DNA of 42,556 nt from Ruminococcus sp. (GTDB lineage Bacteria > Bacillota > Clostridia > Oscillospirales > Ruminococcaceae): assembly GCA_017463375.1 (NCBI GenBank), contig JAFTPG010000036.1, forward strand, positions 1-42,556, read 5' to 3'. Below are positions 32,296 to 40,257 of the stretch, one piece after another. Position 1 is the stretch's first letter. The number at the start of each line of letters is the position of its first letter. Both the position numbers and the translations under genes were made by a program. A model generated the notes under the pieces. That model worked only from the letters and a program-made list of their open reading frames with translations. It was not told the DNA's origin and did no database searches.

Positions 32296-34071
32296 ATGGC
32301 TGATAACATGAAAGGTTTAAAACGAACCCATTATTGCGGCAACGTCACCGAAGCTGGTCAGGAAGTAGTTGTAGGCGGTTTCGTTGAAAAGATCCGTGAT
32401 AAGGGAAGTCTGATTTTTATCGTTCTCAGAGACAGAACAGGCGTTGTTCAGCTCACTTTCGATGATACAACTGACCGTGAGGTTTTTGAAAAGGCTTCTT
32501 CCTGCAAGAGCGAGTATGTTCTTATGGCTAAAGGCATGGTTCAGCAGCGTGAAAGCGTTAATGACAAGCTCAAAACAGGACAGGTGGAAATCGCTGTTTC
32601 CGACCTGAGAATTCTTTCAAAGGCACAGACGCCTCCGTTTGAAATCACTAACGAGACAAAGGTTAATGAGGAGCTCAGACTGAAATACCGCTACCTCGAC
32701 CTCAGACGTGCTCCGCTTCAGCAGAACATCATCATGCGCCATGAGATCGCAAGAGTTACAAGAGAGTATTTCTACGAGAATGATTTCCTTGAAATAGAAA
32801 CTCCTATGATGATGAAGTCTACTCCCGAAGGAGCAAGAGACTATCTTATTCCCTCAAGAGTTCATAAGGGCAAGTTCTACGCTCTTCCGCAGTCACCTCA
32901 GATTTATAAGCAGCTGCTTATGATTTCGGGCTATGACCGCTACATCCAGCTTGCAAGATGCTTCCGTGACGAGGATCTGCGTGCCGACAGACAGCCTGAA
33001 TTCACTCAGATCGACCTTGAAATGTCATTCGTTGACGCTGAGGATATTCAGGAGTGCGTTGAAGGCTTTATCCAGAGAGTTTTCAAGGAGGTTCTCAATG
33101 TTGATATCCCTGTGCCGCTCCCGAAGCTCACTTTTGCTGACGCTATGAACCGCTACGGCTCGGACAAGCCTGATACCCGCTTCGGATTCGAGATACAGGA
33201 TATTTCCGAAACTGTAAAGGATATCGACTTCGTTGTATTCAGAAACGCTCTTGATGAGGGAGGTTCTGTCCGTGCTATCAATATCACGGACGGTGCTGCA
33301 ACATATACAAGAAAAGAAATCGACAAGCTTATCGAACACGCTAAGGGAATCGGAGCTAAGGGTCTTGCTTACATCCGCTGGGCTGACGAAGCAAACTGCT
33401 CGTTCAAGAAATTCCTCGGCGATGGCGATCTGGAGAAAATCTGTGACGCAGTTGACGCTAAGCAGGGAGATCTCGTGCTTATCTGTGCTGATAAAACTAA
33501 AACTGTTCTCTCGGTTCTCGGAGCACTCAGACTTATTGCAGCTAAAAAGCTCGGCGTTATTCCTGAGGACAAGTATAACTTCCTCTGGATTACAGAAATG
33601 CCGTTCTTTGAGTATGATGAAGAGAGCAATACCTGGGTTGCAGCTCATCATCCGTTTACAATGCCCATGGAAGAGTGCATTGAGTATCTTGATTCTGATC
33701 CCGGAAAGGTTCGTGCTAAGGCTTGGGATCTTGTTCTCAATGGTACAGAGCTTTCAAGCGGTTCCATGAGAATTACTGATTTTGAGCTTCAGCAGAAAAT
33801 GTTCGAGGCTCTTGGAATGACTGACGAAGAGATTCAGGCAAAATTCGGCTTCCTTGTTGATGCTTACCGTTATGCAGCTCCGCCTCATGGAGGTATGGGA
33901 ATCGGTCTTGACAGACTCGCAATGGTTATGTGCAAGGCTGACAGCCTTCGTGATGTTACTGCATTTCCGAAGGTTCAGAATGCAAGCGAGCTTATGTCGG
34001 AGTGCCCGTCAGTTGTTGAGAAGGAAAATCTCGACGTTCTTGGAATTAAACTTGATGTTGATTCAGAATAA
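32296..34071 (+). CDS. aspS: aspartyl-tRNA synthetase
   Basis: The protein has 591 aa. ATG 32296 follows AAGGAG at 11 nt; the ATG at 32275 lies inside hisS before that site. The domain order is an N-terminal OB anticodon-binding domain, class II core (FTQIDLEMSF motif 2), bacterial GAD insertion (about residues 300-410) and motif 3 GMGIGLDRLAMV. It charges tRNA-Asp. Whether it also charges tRNA-Asn is not decided here; GatCAB genes are not in the window. It ends the hisS-aspS operon. Confidence 0.97.
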   Translation: MADNMKGLKRTHYCGNVTEAGQEVVVGGFVEKIRDKGSLIFIVLRDRTGVVQLTFDDTTDREVFEKASSCKSEYVLMAKGMVQQRESVNDKLKTGQVEIAVSDLRILSKAQTPPFEITNETKVNEELRLKYRYLDLRRAPLQQNIIMRHEIARVTREYFYENDFLEIETPMMMKSTPEGARDYLIPSRVHKGKFYALPQSPQIYKQLLMISGYDRYIQLARCFRDEDLRADRQPEFTQIDLEMSFVDAEDIQECVEGFIQRVFKEVLNVDIPVPLPKLTFADAMNRYGSDKPDTRFGFEIQDISETVKDIDFVVFRNALDEGGSVRAINITDGAATYTRKEIDKLIEHAKGIGAKGLAYIRWADEANCSFKKFLGDGDLEKICDAVDAKQGDLVLICADKTKTVLSVLGALRLIAAKKLGVIPEDKYNFLWITEMPFFEYDEESNTWVAAHHPFTMPMEECIEYLDSDPGKVRAKAWDLVLNGTELSSGSMRITDFELQQKMFEALGMTDEEIQAKFGFLVDAYRYAAPPHGGMGIGLDRLAMVMCKADSLRDVTAFPKVQNASELMSECPSVVEKENLDVLGIKLDVDSE

Positions 34072-34239
34072 TCGCAGCTGAATGCTGTTACTTTCAGAAG
34101 AGACGATTCGCAAGGGAAGTAGCAAAAGTAGTTAAAAATCGGTTTTAGTGTAAACTTTAATTATATATATGCGTATAAGGCTAAACTCTTGGGAAAATCG
34201 GAAGAATAACTACTTTTATTACTTGAGGAGAAATACGGT

Positions 34240-35082
34240 ATGTTTGATTTATTTGTGATTTTGGGAGCAATAATGTTTTGTGTTGCTCCTCTCCTACTCA
34301 TTATTTCCACCATTCTTACAATCCGTAAAAAGAAGCCTAAAAAATGGTGGATCGCTTTTGTAGCCTCCTTTCTGCTCTTCTTGTTTTTTGAAATAGCAGC
34401 AGCTATATTTGCGTGTGAGCATGATTATAAATTAGTTGAAGAATTCCCGGCTACTTGCACTAAGGAAGGTTATTTAAAATATCACTGTAATGTGTGTAAT
34501 CGAGATAAGACTGAGTATGTTGATGAATTAGGACACGATATGAGAATTGTAAATCGCGTCGAACCTACTCAAAACCTTGTTGGTGAAATTATCAGACGTT
34601 GTGAGCGATGTGATTATGAAGAAGTCGAAACGGTAGCAAAACTGCCAAAAGAGACTGAAACTTCTTCCACAGAAATTAAAAATGAAGACGAGATTTCAAC
34701 CAAGGAAATAAAATCCGAAGTTGAAGCTTCTAAATCAGCTGAGGCTAAAACGGAAGAACCTATTTTAACCATTGCGTTCGATGAAATTTATTATGATTAC
34801 AAAGAAAACGAGCTTCGAGCAGAAGATTCTTATAAGAATAATCGTTATAGGATTACAGCAAAAGTCAATGAGATATCAACAAGCGGACTTTTCAACATGA
34901 CTGGCGGTGCGATTTTAACAATGGAGGTTAGAATTGATTCCACAATCGTATTCTTTTATGCTGAATTTGAAAAAGAACAGGAAGATGCTCTAAAGACAAT
35001 CAGTGTTGGTGACACAATTACTTTTGAGGGAAAATGTTTAAATGTTGGCTCATGGGTGGAATGTGAACTGATAATTGAATAA
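34240..35082 (+). CDS. two-TM protein with Cys-rich repeat and tRNA_anti-like OB domain
   Basis: The protein has 280 aa. Two transmembrane helices (~4-26 and 36-55) are joined by a basic cytosolic loop (RKKKPKKWW). Residues ~60-115 hold two Cys pairs (TCTKEGYLKYHCNVC, then RRCERCDYEE) with a LGHD segment, an extracellular ribbon-like motif common on clostridial surface proteins. A charged Lys/Glu/Ser linker (~130-170) precedes a C-terminal OB-fold of the tRNA_anti-like family (YKENELRAEDSYK ... ISVGDTITFEGKC). Such OB domains on surface proteins bind unknown ligands. TTGAGGAG precedes the ATG. No function is assigned. A terminator follows. Confidence 0.75.
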   Translation: MFDLFVILGAIMFCVAPLLLIISTILTIRKKKPKKWWIAFVASFLLFLFFEIAAAIFACEHDYKLVEEFPATCTKEGYLKYHCNVCNRDKTEYVDELGHDMRIVNRVEPTQNLVGEIIRRCERCDYEEVETVAKLPKETETSSTEIKNEDEISTKEIKSEVEASKSAEAKTEEPILTIAFDEIYYDYKENELRAEDSYKNNRYRITAKVNEISTSGLFNMTGGAILTMEVRIDSTIVFFYAEFEKEQEDALKTISVGDTITFEGKCLNVGSWVECELIIE

Positions 35083-35098
35083 TATAATAGACATATGG

Positions 35099-35149
35099 CG
35101 CATGATTGCAAGAGCTATATAGTTCAATCAGTCATGCGTTTTTATTTTG
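35099..35149 (+). terminator. terminator after the OB-fold protein gene
   Basis: CGCATGATTG (35099-35108) pairs with CAGTCATGCG (35129-35138), one wobble, then TTTTTATTTT. Confidence 0.85.
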
Positions 35150-35165
35150 GGTTATGTGAATAGTG

Positions 35166-35194
35166 TTGCATTTTTCTCAAAGTTTTGGTATAAT
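35166..35194 (+). promoter_or_regulatory. sigma-A promoter of nfo
   Basis: TTGCAT at 35166-35171, 17-nt spacer, TATAAT at 35189-35194 preceded by TGG (extended -10), about 34 nt before the ATG. Confidence 0.78.
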
Positions 35195-35228
35195 ATCTTT
35201 AACAACATTTTTTGAAAGGATACATTTT

Positions 35229-36062
35229 ATGCTGTATATAGGATGCCATCTTGCTTCGTCCAAAGGCTATAAAGCCATGGGAACTCAGGCTGTGGATATA
35301 AACGCAAATACGTTCGCTTTCTTCACCAGAAATCCCAGGGGAGGAAATGCTAAATCCCTGAATATGAAGGACATTGAAGCTTTCCTCGAGATCAGCCGCG
35401 AGCATTCCTTCGGAAAGCTTGTGGCTCACGCACCGTATACTATGAACGCCTGTGCTGCCGACGAGAATATCAGACGCTTTGCCCGTGAAACTATGGCAGA
35501 TGATATTCAGCGTCTTGAGGCTACTCCTGGAAATTATTACAATTTTCATCCAGGTTCTCATGTAAAGCAGGGTGCTGACGTAGGTATCGAGCTTATTGCC
35601 GATCAGCTTAACACTGTTCTCAGAGCTGACCAGACGACCACCGTTCTCCTTGAAACCATGGCGGGAAAAGGTTCCGAAATGGGACGGAGCTTTGAGGAGC
35701 TTCGTGAAATTATCAATCGTACAGAGCATTCCGAGAAGCTCGGTGTATGCCTTGATACTTGTCACGTCTGGGATGCAGGATACGATGTTGTGAATAATTT
35801 TGACGGCGTCATGGAGGAGTTCGACAGAATTATAGGTCTTGAGCGGCTCAAAGCCGTTCACCTCAACGACAGTCTCAATCCGCTCGGTGCTCACAAAGAC
35901 AGACACGCCAAAATCGGAGAGGGATTCATCGGTGCTGACGCTATTATCAGAATTATAAACAGCAGATATCTGAAAGGACTTCCGTTTATACTTGAAACTC
36001 CGAATGATATTGACGGATATGCAAAGGAAATAGAGTTCCTGAGAAAGAATTATAGTGAATAA
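35229..36062 (+). CDS. nfo: endonuclease IV (AP endonuclease)
   Basis: The protein has 277 aa from ATG 35229, after AAAGGA; the frame is open upstream but covers the promoter. Tri-zinc site residues are visible: LETMAGKG (Glu), [13 protein letters not shown] (Asp, His), [13 protein letters not shown] (Asp, His) and FILETPN (Glu). It cuts abasic sites and 3' blocking groups in base-excision repair. It is monocistronic, with a strong promoter and a terminator shared with the convergent operon. Confidence 0.96.
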   Translation: MLYIGCHLASSKGYKAMGTQAVDINANTFAFFTRNPRGGNAKSLNMKDIEAFLEISREHSFGKLVAHAPYTMNACAADENIRRFARETMADDIQRLEATPGNYYNFHPGSHVKQGADVGIELIADQLNTVLRADQTTTVLLETMAGKGSEMGRSFEELREIINRTEHSEKLGVCLDTCHVWDAGYDVVNNFDGVMEEFDRIIGLERLKAVHLNDSLNPLGAHKDRHAKIGEGFIGADAIIRIINSRYLKGLPFILETPNDIDGYAKEIEFLRKNYSE

Positions 36063-36067
36063 CGAAA

Positions 36068-36098
36068 ATGAGAGCCTTTTTGAGGCTCTCATTTATTT
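36068..36098. terminator. terminator between nfo and the convergent operon
   Basis: ATGAGAGCC (36068-36076) pairs with GGCTCTCAT (36084-36092), followed on the plus strand by TTATTTAT. On the minus strand the same stem ends in CATTTTCG, so it may work both ways. It overlaps the stop of the DHHW gene. Confidence 0.8.
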
Positions 36099-37222
36099 AT
36101 AGCATTGAGTTTCTCAGCTTCGGGAAATCCGTTTTTACCGAAAAGCAGCAGCGTCTGTTCGTAGTCATTTCTGTCGATCAGAGTGCTCAGACCTTCATCC
36201 AGCTGTTCCGGAGAAACAATAGCAATCTCGCTGTAATGCTGTATAAGGAACGGAATAAAACAGTTGGCATAGTCATCCTTGATTACCAGAAGCTTTCTGT
36301 CATTGTTGACTGATGTTTTAAGCTTAATCAGCGGAGCGTCCTCTCCCAGATAAAGCCTGTACATGTCATTGGAATCAATATACGATCTGTCATAAAGACT
36401 CTTTTCAAAAGAGCTGCCGTCATTATTATAACCTGTGCAGCTTACGACCTGCGCTCCGTCAGCATAGGTATAGATATCAAGCATATCAGCTTTATTTTTC
36501 GAGTATTGGCTTTTGTTATAAAGATTTCCCCGAAACTCTCCTGAGACATGCTCGATCGTGTACTTATCGTAGGCAGTCGGAATAAATCCAAGCTTCTGTA
36601 TTACGGTTCTGTACACGCAGTATGCGCCGTAGCTTGTCCATCTTGAATCACTGCGGTAATATATATAATTGTCGTTGAGCATTTTCAGGATATTGTAAGC
36701 GTCGATTTTTCTGATATCGCTGTCAAGATATGAATACAGACTGTCTATCTGTTCTTTTTCTGTGTAAGTTTGCAGATACTCTGGGAGCTTGTCACTGTAT
36801 ACTCCTGATGAAGAGGGGATTGCCGCAATGTAGACTGTACCGTCATAGGCTTCTGAAAATTCATTGAAGATCTCAGCGATCTCCTCCTCGGATTCAATCT
36901 CATTTTTCTCGGTATCAAGAAGCATATCATCGCTTATATAAACCTCGTTTACGATGCTTTCACCGATATCAGCTTCAATAGCTCCCTTGGCTGAAATCCA
37001 GTAGCTTCTTCCTGCAAAGTGATCGGTGAAGTACATACCAAGCTCTTTGAAATAGCTGCCGTCAGCAAGCGACTGAAATGAGAGCTCAGGCATTTCGGCA
37101 AGAGCACGATTTTCCTGGAATGACTTTACTCCCTTTTCACGGAAAATCGTGGCAGTCAGAAAGATAAGCGTCAGTGACAATACAAATACTGATATAGCTG
37201 CTGAGCCTGATTTTTTTTTCAT
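36089..37222 (-). CDS. DHHW-family protein with altered catalytic motifs
   Basis: The protein has 377 aa from ATG 37222, which overlaps the MBOAT stop (ATGA); longer starts would run into that gene. An N-terminal signal anchor (~8-27) places the rest outside the membrane. FTDHFAGRSYW near residue ~75 and FIPFLIQHYSEI near ~330 are DHHW-family landmarks. The family's DHHWT motif reads DSRWT, and the usual KDSYAN reads KDDYAN. In AlgX/AlgJ-like SGNH relatives the corresponding residues form the catalytic Asp-His and Ser. The protein is therefore probably an inactive homologue or has a changed chemistry. DHHW proteins pair with MBOAT acyltransferases to O-acylate surface glycans. Confidence 0.85.
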   Translation of the reverse strand: MKKKSGSAAISVFVLSLTLIFLTATIFREKGVKSFQENRALAEMPELSFQSLADGSYFKELGMYFTDHFAGRSYWISAKGAIEADIGESIVNEVYISDDMLLDTEKNEIESEEEIAEIFNEFSEAYDGTVYIAAIPSSSGVYSDKLPEYLQTYTEKEQIDSLYSYLDSDIRKIDAYNILKMLNDNYIYYRSDSRWTSYGAYCVYRTVIQKLGFIPTAYDKYTIEHVSGEFRGNLYNKSQYSKNKADMLDIYTYADGAQVVSCTGYNNDGSSFEKSLYDRSYIDSNDMYRLYLGEDAPLIKLKTSVNNDRKLLVIKDDYANCFIPFLIQHYSEIAIVSPEQLDEGLSTLIDRNDYEQTLLLFGKNGFPEAEKLNAINK

Positions 37223-38616
37223 TTCGCCACCCCCTGCAATACCGGAAGCATCATTTCCGAGACTCCTGTGTATGACATTTCGATCGTGCATATCGCAAGA
37301 AGTCCGGTCAGAATTACCGGAGCCGCAAAAGCTCGTATTCTTCTGAGCCATTTATAGCTGAACCTCTCAGAAAGCTCCTTATATAAGCTTGATGATGCAA
37401 TAACGCATGCAAGTATTATCAGAATATATTCTTTAAGCAGATATAGTGACACTTTATCTGCAAGTCCGCTGTTAGCGCCGATTATTGCAGTAAAATAACG
37501 CAGTGAATACGATAAACTTTCTCCGAAAAAGAATACCGAGCAGATTCCCAATACCAGCATTGTATATATTCTTGCAGTTGGCTTTATCATTTTGTGTATA
37601 GGAAACAGCTTCTCGCATACTGCAATAATTCCGGTCAGCAGACCCCATATCAGCATATTGACGCTGATATCATACCACAGCCCGATAAATCCCCATATTA
37701 TAATGAAAACGAGGTATTGAACGAATCTGTTATCTGTTTTCCAGGATACGGGTCTGAGTATATGTTTCCTGAACCAGTTTACAACGGATATATGCCATCT
37801 TGAGCAAAAATCCCTGATACCATTGCTCTGTATCGGATATCTGAAGCTCTGAGGCATATGGATTCCGAAGCACTGTGACAATCCTGCACCCATGTCGGAT
37901 AATCCTGAAAGTGTGAAGTAAAGGCAGAATCCGTGAGAAATGATGCCCAGAACTGCTGAAAGAGATGAAAGCTCCTGAACCTGAATACTCTTCACCGCAG
38001 AGTATAGAAGATAAATATTATCAGCCAGAATTATCTTTTTTGCCAGTCCTTTTATGAAAAGAGCAAGACCGCTTCCGATTTCAGAGAGCTTTGTTTCACT
38101 TCGGTGATCCAGCATTCTCCTGAAAGCGGAATATCCGATAACAGGTCCCATCGGGAGCTTAGGAAAGAACATCATATACAGTGCAAAATCTGCAAGACTG
38201 TGCTCTGCTCTGAGACTTCCTCTCGCAATATCAATAAGATATCCTGCTACTGTCAATGCAGAAAACGATATTCCAACCGGCTCAATAAGACTTAGCAACT
38301 CTGGTTTTCCGATAAAACCGGATAATATATCTTCTCTGAAATATATCAGGACAAATATATCGAAAGCAATAGCGAGTGCGGTAAATGCAGCGGAAACAGC
38401 CTTCCTTTTTCGGAGTACTCTGATGATTCTTCCCAGAATATAGTTAAGTAATGTGTACAGCGACATGAATACAAGGAATCCTAACCCCGACATTGCACAG
38501 AACACGACGCTAAGAGCAAGAAGGGTGTATTTCCGCAGTTTTTCGGGCGTAATGAGATAGATTATCAGCGATACCGGCAGAAATGCATAGATAAAAAGCA
38601 GACTGCTAAATATCAT
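37219..38616 (-). CDS. MBOAT-family protein lacking the second motif histidine
   Basis: The protein has 465 aa from ATG 38616, after AAGGAGG; it overlaps rnmV by 11 nt. About ten hydrophobic helices are present. The first MBOAT motif RWHISVVNWFRKH is intact. The second motif, normally GLWHG with the catalytic His (DltB His336, AlgI-like), reads GLWYDISV here, confirmed in the DNA as TGG-TAT-GAT. It is followed by the expected MLIWGLLTG helix. MBOATs move acyl groups across the membrane to partner proteins. Its partner, the DHHW protein, overlaps its 3' end and also lacks catalytic residues. It may be an inactive or repurposed pair. Confidence 0.87.
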   Translation of the reverse strand: MIFSSLLFIYAFLPVSLIIYLITPEKLRKYTLLALSVVFCAMSGLGFLVFMSLYTLLNYILGRIIRVLRKRKAVSAAFTALAIAFDIFVLIYFREDILSGFIGKPELLSLIEPVGISFSALTVAGYLIDIARGSLRAEHSLADFALYMMFFPKLPMGPVIGYSAFRRMLDHRSETKLSEIGSGLALFIKGLAKKIILADNIYLLYSAVKSIQVQELSSLSAVLGIISHGFCLYFTLSGLSDMGAGLSQCFGIHMPQSFRYPIQSNGIRDFCSRWHISVVNWFRKHILRPVSWKTDNRFVQYLVFIIIWGFIGLWYDISVNMLIWGLLTGIIAVCEKLFPIHKMIKPTARIYTMLVLGICSVFFFGESLSYSLRYFTAIIGANSGLADKVSLYLLKEYILIILACVIASSSLYKELSERFSYKWLRRIRAFAAPVILTGLLAICTIEMSYTGVSEMMLPVLQGVAK

Positions 38617-39205
38617 TATTTTCCTCCTTGATTTCAGCTGTAAGCCGGGCAAGACCTGCTGAATCGGTCATAGTGTTAAGAACCTCTATAAGAGCCGTCA
38701 CCGACATCAGCTTCGGGAGTCCGAGTCGCTTTTGAAGCCTTTGGCGAAGCTCACTGCTGTTTTTACCTCCGCTGAGTCCAAGCTCGTACATCGTGTAATT
38801 GCTGATATCACGCTTGAACACAGCGTCGGACGAAGTTATTCCCGACTTCTCAAACGCTTCAAGAATCAGTTTTTTGCTGATTCCCTCAACTCCGAGTTTA
38901 CCCTCTGCTGAGGGCTTTTCCTTGCGTTTTTCCTTACCGAAAATATCGGGAATAAATACATTTGTAATCTTTCCGCCGTTTACAGCCCCCTTGATATAGC
39001 CTCGTATCCTGCGGCCTGCGCTGTCGGAATCGGTCAGAATAATGATTCCAGTTTTTTTGGCATAGTATCGTATAAGCTCCAGCTTTTCGGTATCCTTGAA
39101 AATACCGTAGCCATTTGTTGTTATTATCACGGCATCCACTATCGAAGAAAGCTTTATCTTGTCATACTTGCCCTCGACAATGATTGCCTCGTTTATTTTA
39201 ATCAT
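38606..39205 (-). CDS. rnmV: ribonuclease M5
   Basis: The protein has 199 aa. A Toprim domain holds IIVEGKYDK (Glu11) and ILTDSDSAG (Asp59, Asp61). The RNase M5 C-terminal half has GKLGVEGISKKLI and ELGLSGG. It matures 5S rRNA precursors in Firmicutes, with ribosomal protein L18. GGAGGAGC lies 6 nt upstream. It follows holA after 11 nt and overlaps the MBOAT gene, so it is in the middle of the operon. No rRNA genes are in the window. Confidence 0.9.
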   Translation of the reverse strand: MIKINEAIIVEGKYDKIKLSSIVDAVIITTNGYGIFKDTEKLELIRYYAKKTGIIILTDSDSAGRRIRGYIKGAVNGGKITNVFIPDIFGKEKRKEKPSAEGKLGVEGISKKLILEAFEKSGITSSDAVFKRDISNYTMYELGLSGGKNSSELRQRLQKRLGLPKLMSVTALIEVLNTMTDSAGLARLTAEIKEENNDI

Positions 39206-39216
39206 AAGCTCCTCCG

Positions 39217-40257
39217 CTAATTCTTAGTCATAAGCATCTTTGTTAACGCTTCCTCAAGCATTATTTTTTCGTCTGCCGAGGTTGAGTTCAGCTGCGCCGC
39301 AGTATCCCTGAGAATCGCAATGCAAGCCCTGAGCCGTTTTATCGACATTCCCGAGCTGTTACGGAATGCATTTTTCACTGAAAAATCACGCTTATAATCG
39401 AAATCTTTCATTACATCGGGTATACTTTTTCCTGACTTTCGTGCACATGCCGCACGATATAGCTCCAGAAAAGAGTTTGTAATCGTTCCTAGAATGATGC
39501 CTCTGTTAATGCGCTGAGCCATAAGCTCGTCGAGAGCGTCGAAAGCGGCTTTCCTATTGAACGCACATACTGCCGCAGAAAGATTATACACAGTTATGTC
39601 GCTCTGCTGAGGAACAAGCTCATGAAGCATCGCACTTGTAATCTCACGTCCGTCTGCGTATGCACATAGCTTGTCGATCTCATTGTTGATCATCAGAGTA
39701 TCGGACAGGCACATCGACGCCAGTTCCTGAGCATTTGCTATAGAGATCATTCCGCCTCTTGCTGAAACCTTGGCAGCGATCTCCTTTGCAAGCTGAGCCG
39801 GAGTTCTGATGCCTTGCTCGCATACAATTCCGTTTTTCGTGACAAAGTCAACAAGCTTTTTGTTTTTGCCTGTAATCGTTTTCCTGCCGTTCTTGATATC
39901 GAAGCCGGTTACGTTGAAGATTACGACAGTCTGCGGAGGTATCTCCTTCAGAGCTTCAATAAGCTGTTTTGTAGTCTCTTCACGCTGCTCGTCGCAGTTG
40001 TAATCGTTAACAAGAATGCAGTTGTACTCAGACATCATTGGCATCATTTCCGTCATATCACGAAAATCCGAGACATTCAGCTCCTTGCCGCTCAGCTTGT
40101 TAAGGGCAAATTCTTCATTGTCTCCGACAGCCGTTCTGATTATTGATTTCGTAAGAAGCTCGACTCCGCTTACGTTTTGCCCATAAATATAGTATAAATT
40201 TTGCAGCTCGCCTTTTTTCAGCTGAGCCGTTATTGCTTTTGCATCTGTCAGAGCCAT
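39217..40257 (-). CDS. holA: DNA polymerase III delta subunit
   Basis: The protein has 346 aa. The AAA+-like N-terminal fold starts with LYYIYGQNVSGVELL, where the degenerate P-loop of the delta family lies. NCILVNDYNCDE, QTVVIFNV and a C-terminal helical collar (LRACIAILRDTAAQLN) follow. It opens the sliding clamp in the clamp-loader complex. AAGGAGG lies upstream, and the ATG shares one base with the comEC stop (TAATG). comEC-holA is a conserved Firmicute order; rpsT, often next, is absent here. Confidence 0.93.
   Translation of the reverse strand: MALTDAKAITAQLKKGELQNLYYIYGQNVSGVELLTKSIIRTAVGDNEEFALNKLSGKELNVSDFRDMTEMMPMMSEYNCILVNDYNCDEQREETTKQLIEALKEIPPQTVVIFNVTGFDIKNGRKTITGKNKKLVDFVTKNGIVCEQGIRTPAQLAKEIAAKVSARGGMISIANAQELASMCLSDTLMINNEIDKLCAYADGREITSAMLHELVPQQSDITVYNLSAAVCAFNRKAAFDALDELMAQRINRGIILGTITNSFLELYRAACARKSGKSIPDVMKDFDYKRDFSVKNAFRNSSGMSIKRLRACIAILRDTAAQLNSTSADEKIMLEEALTKMLMTKN

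Noticed and set aside
35199-36092. 297-codon minus-strand frame opposite nfo
   Set aside because: The plus strand carries complete endonuclease IV motifs, a promoter and a ribosome site; the antisense frame has none.
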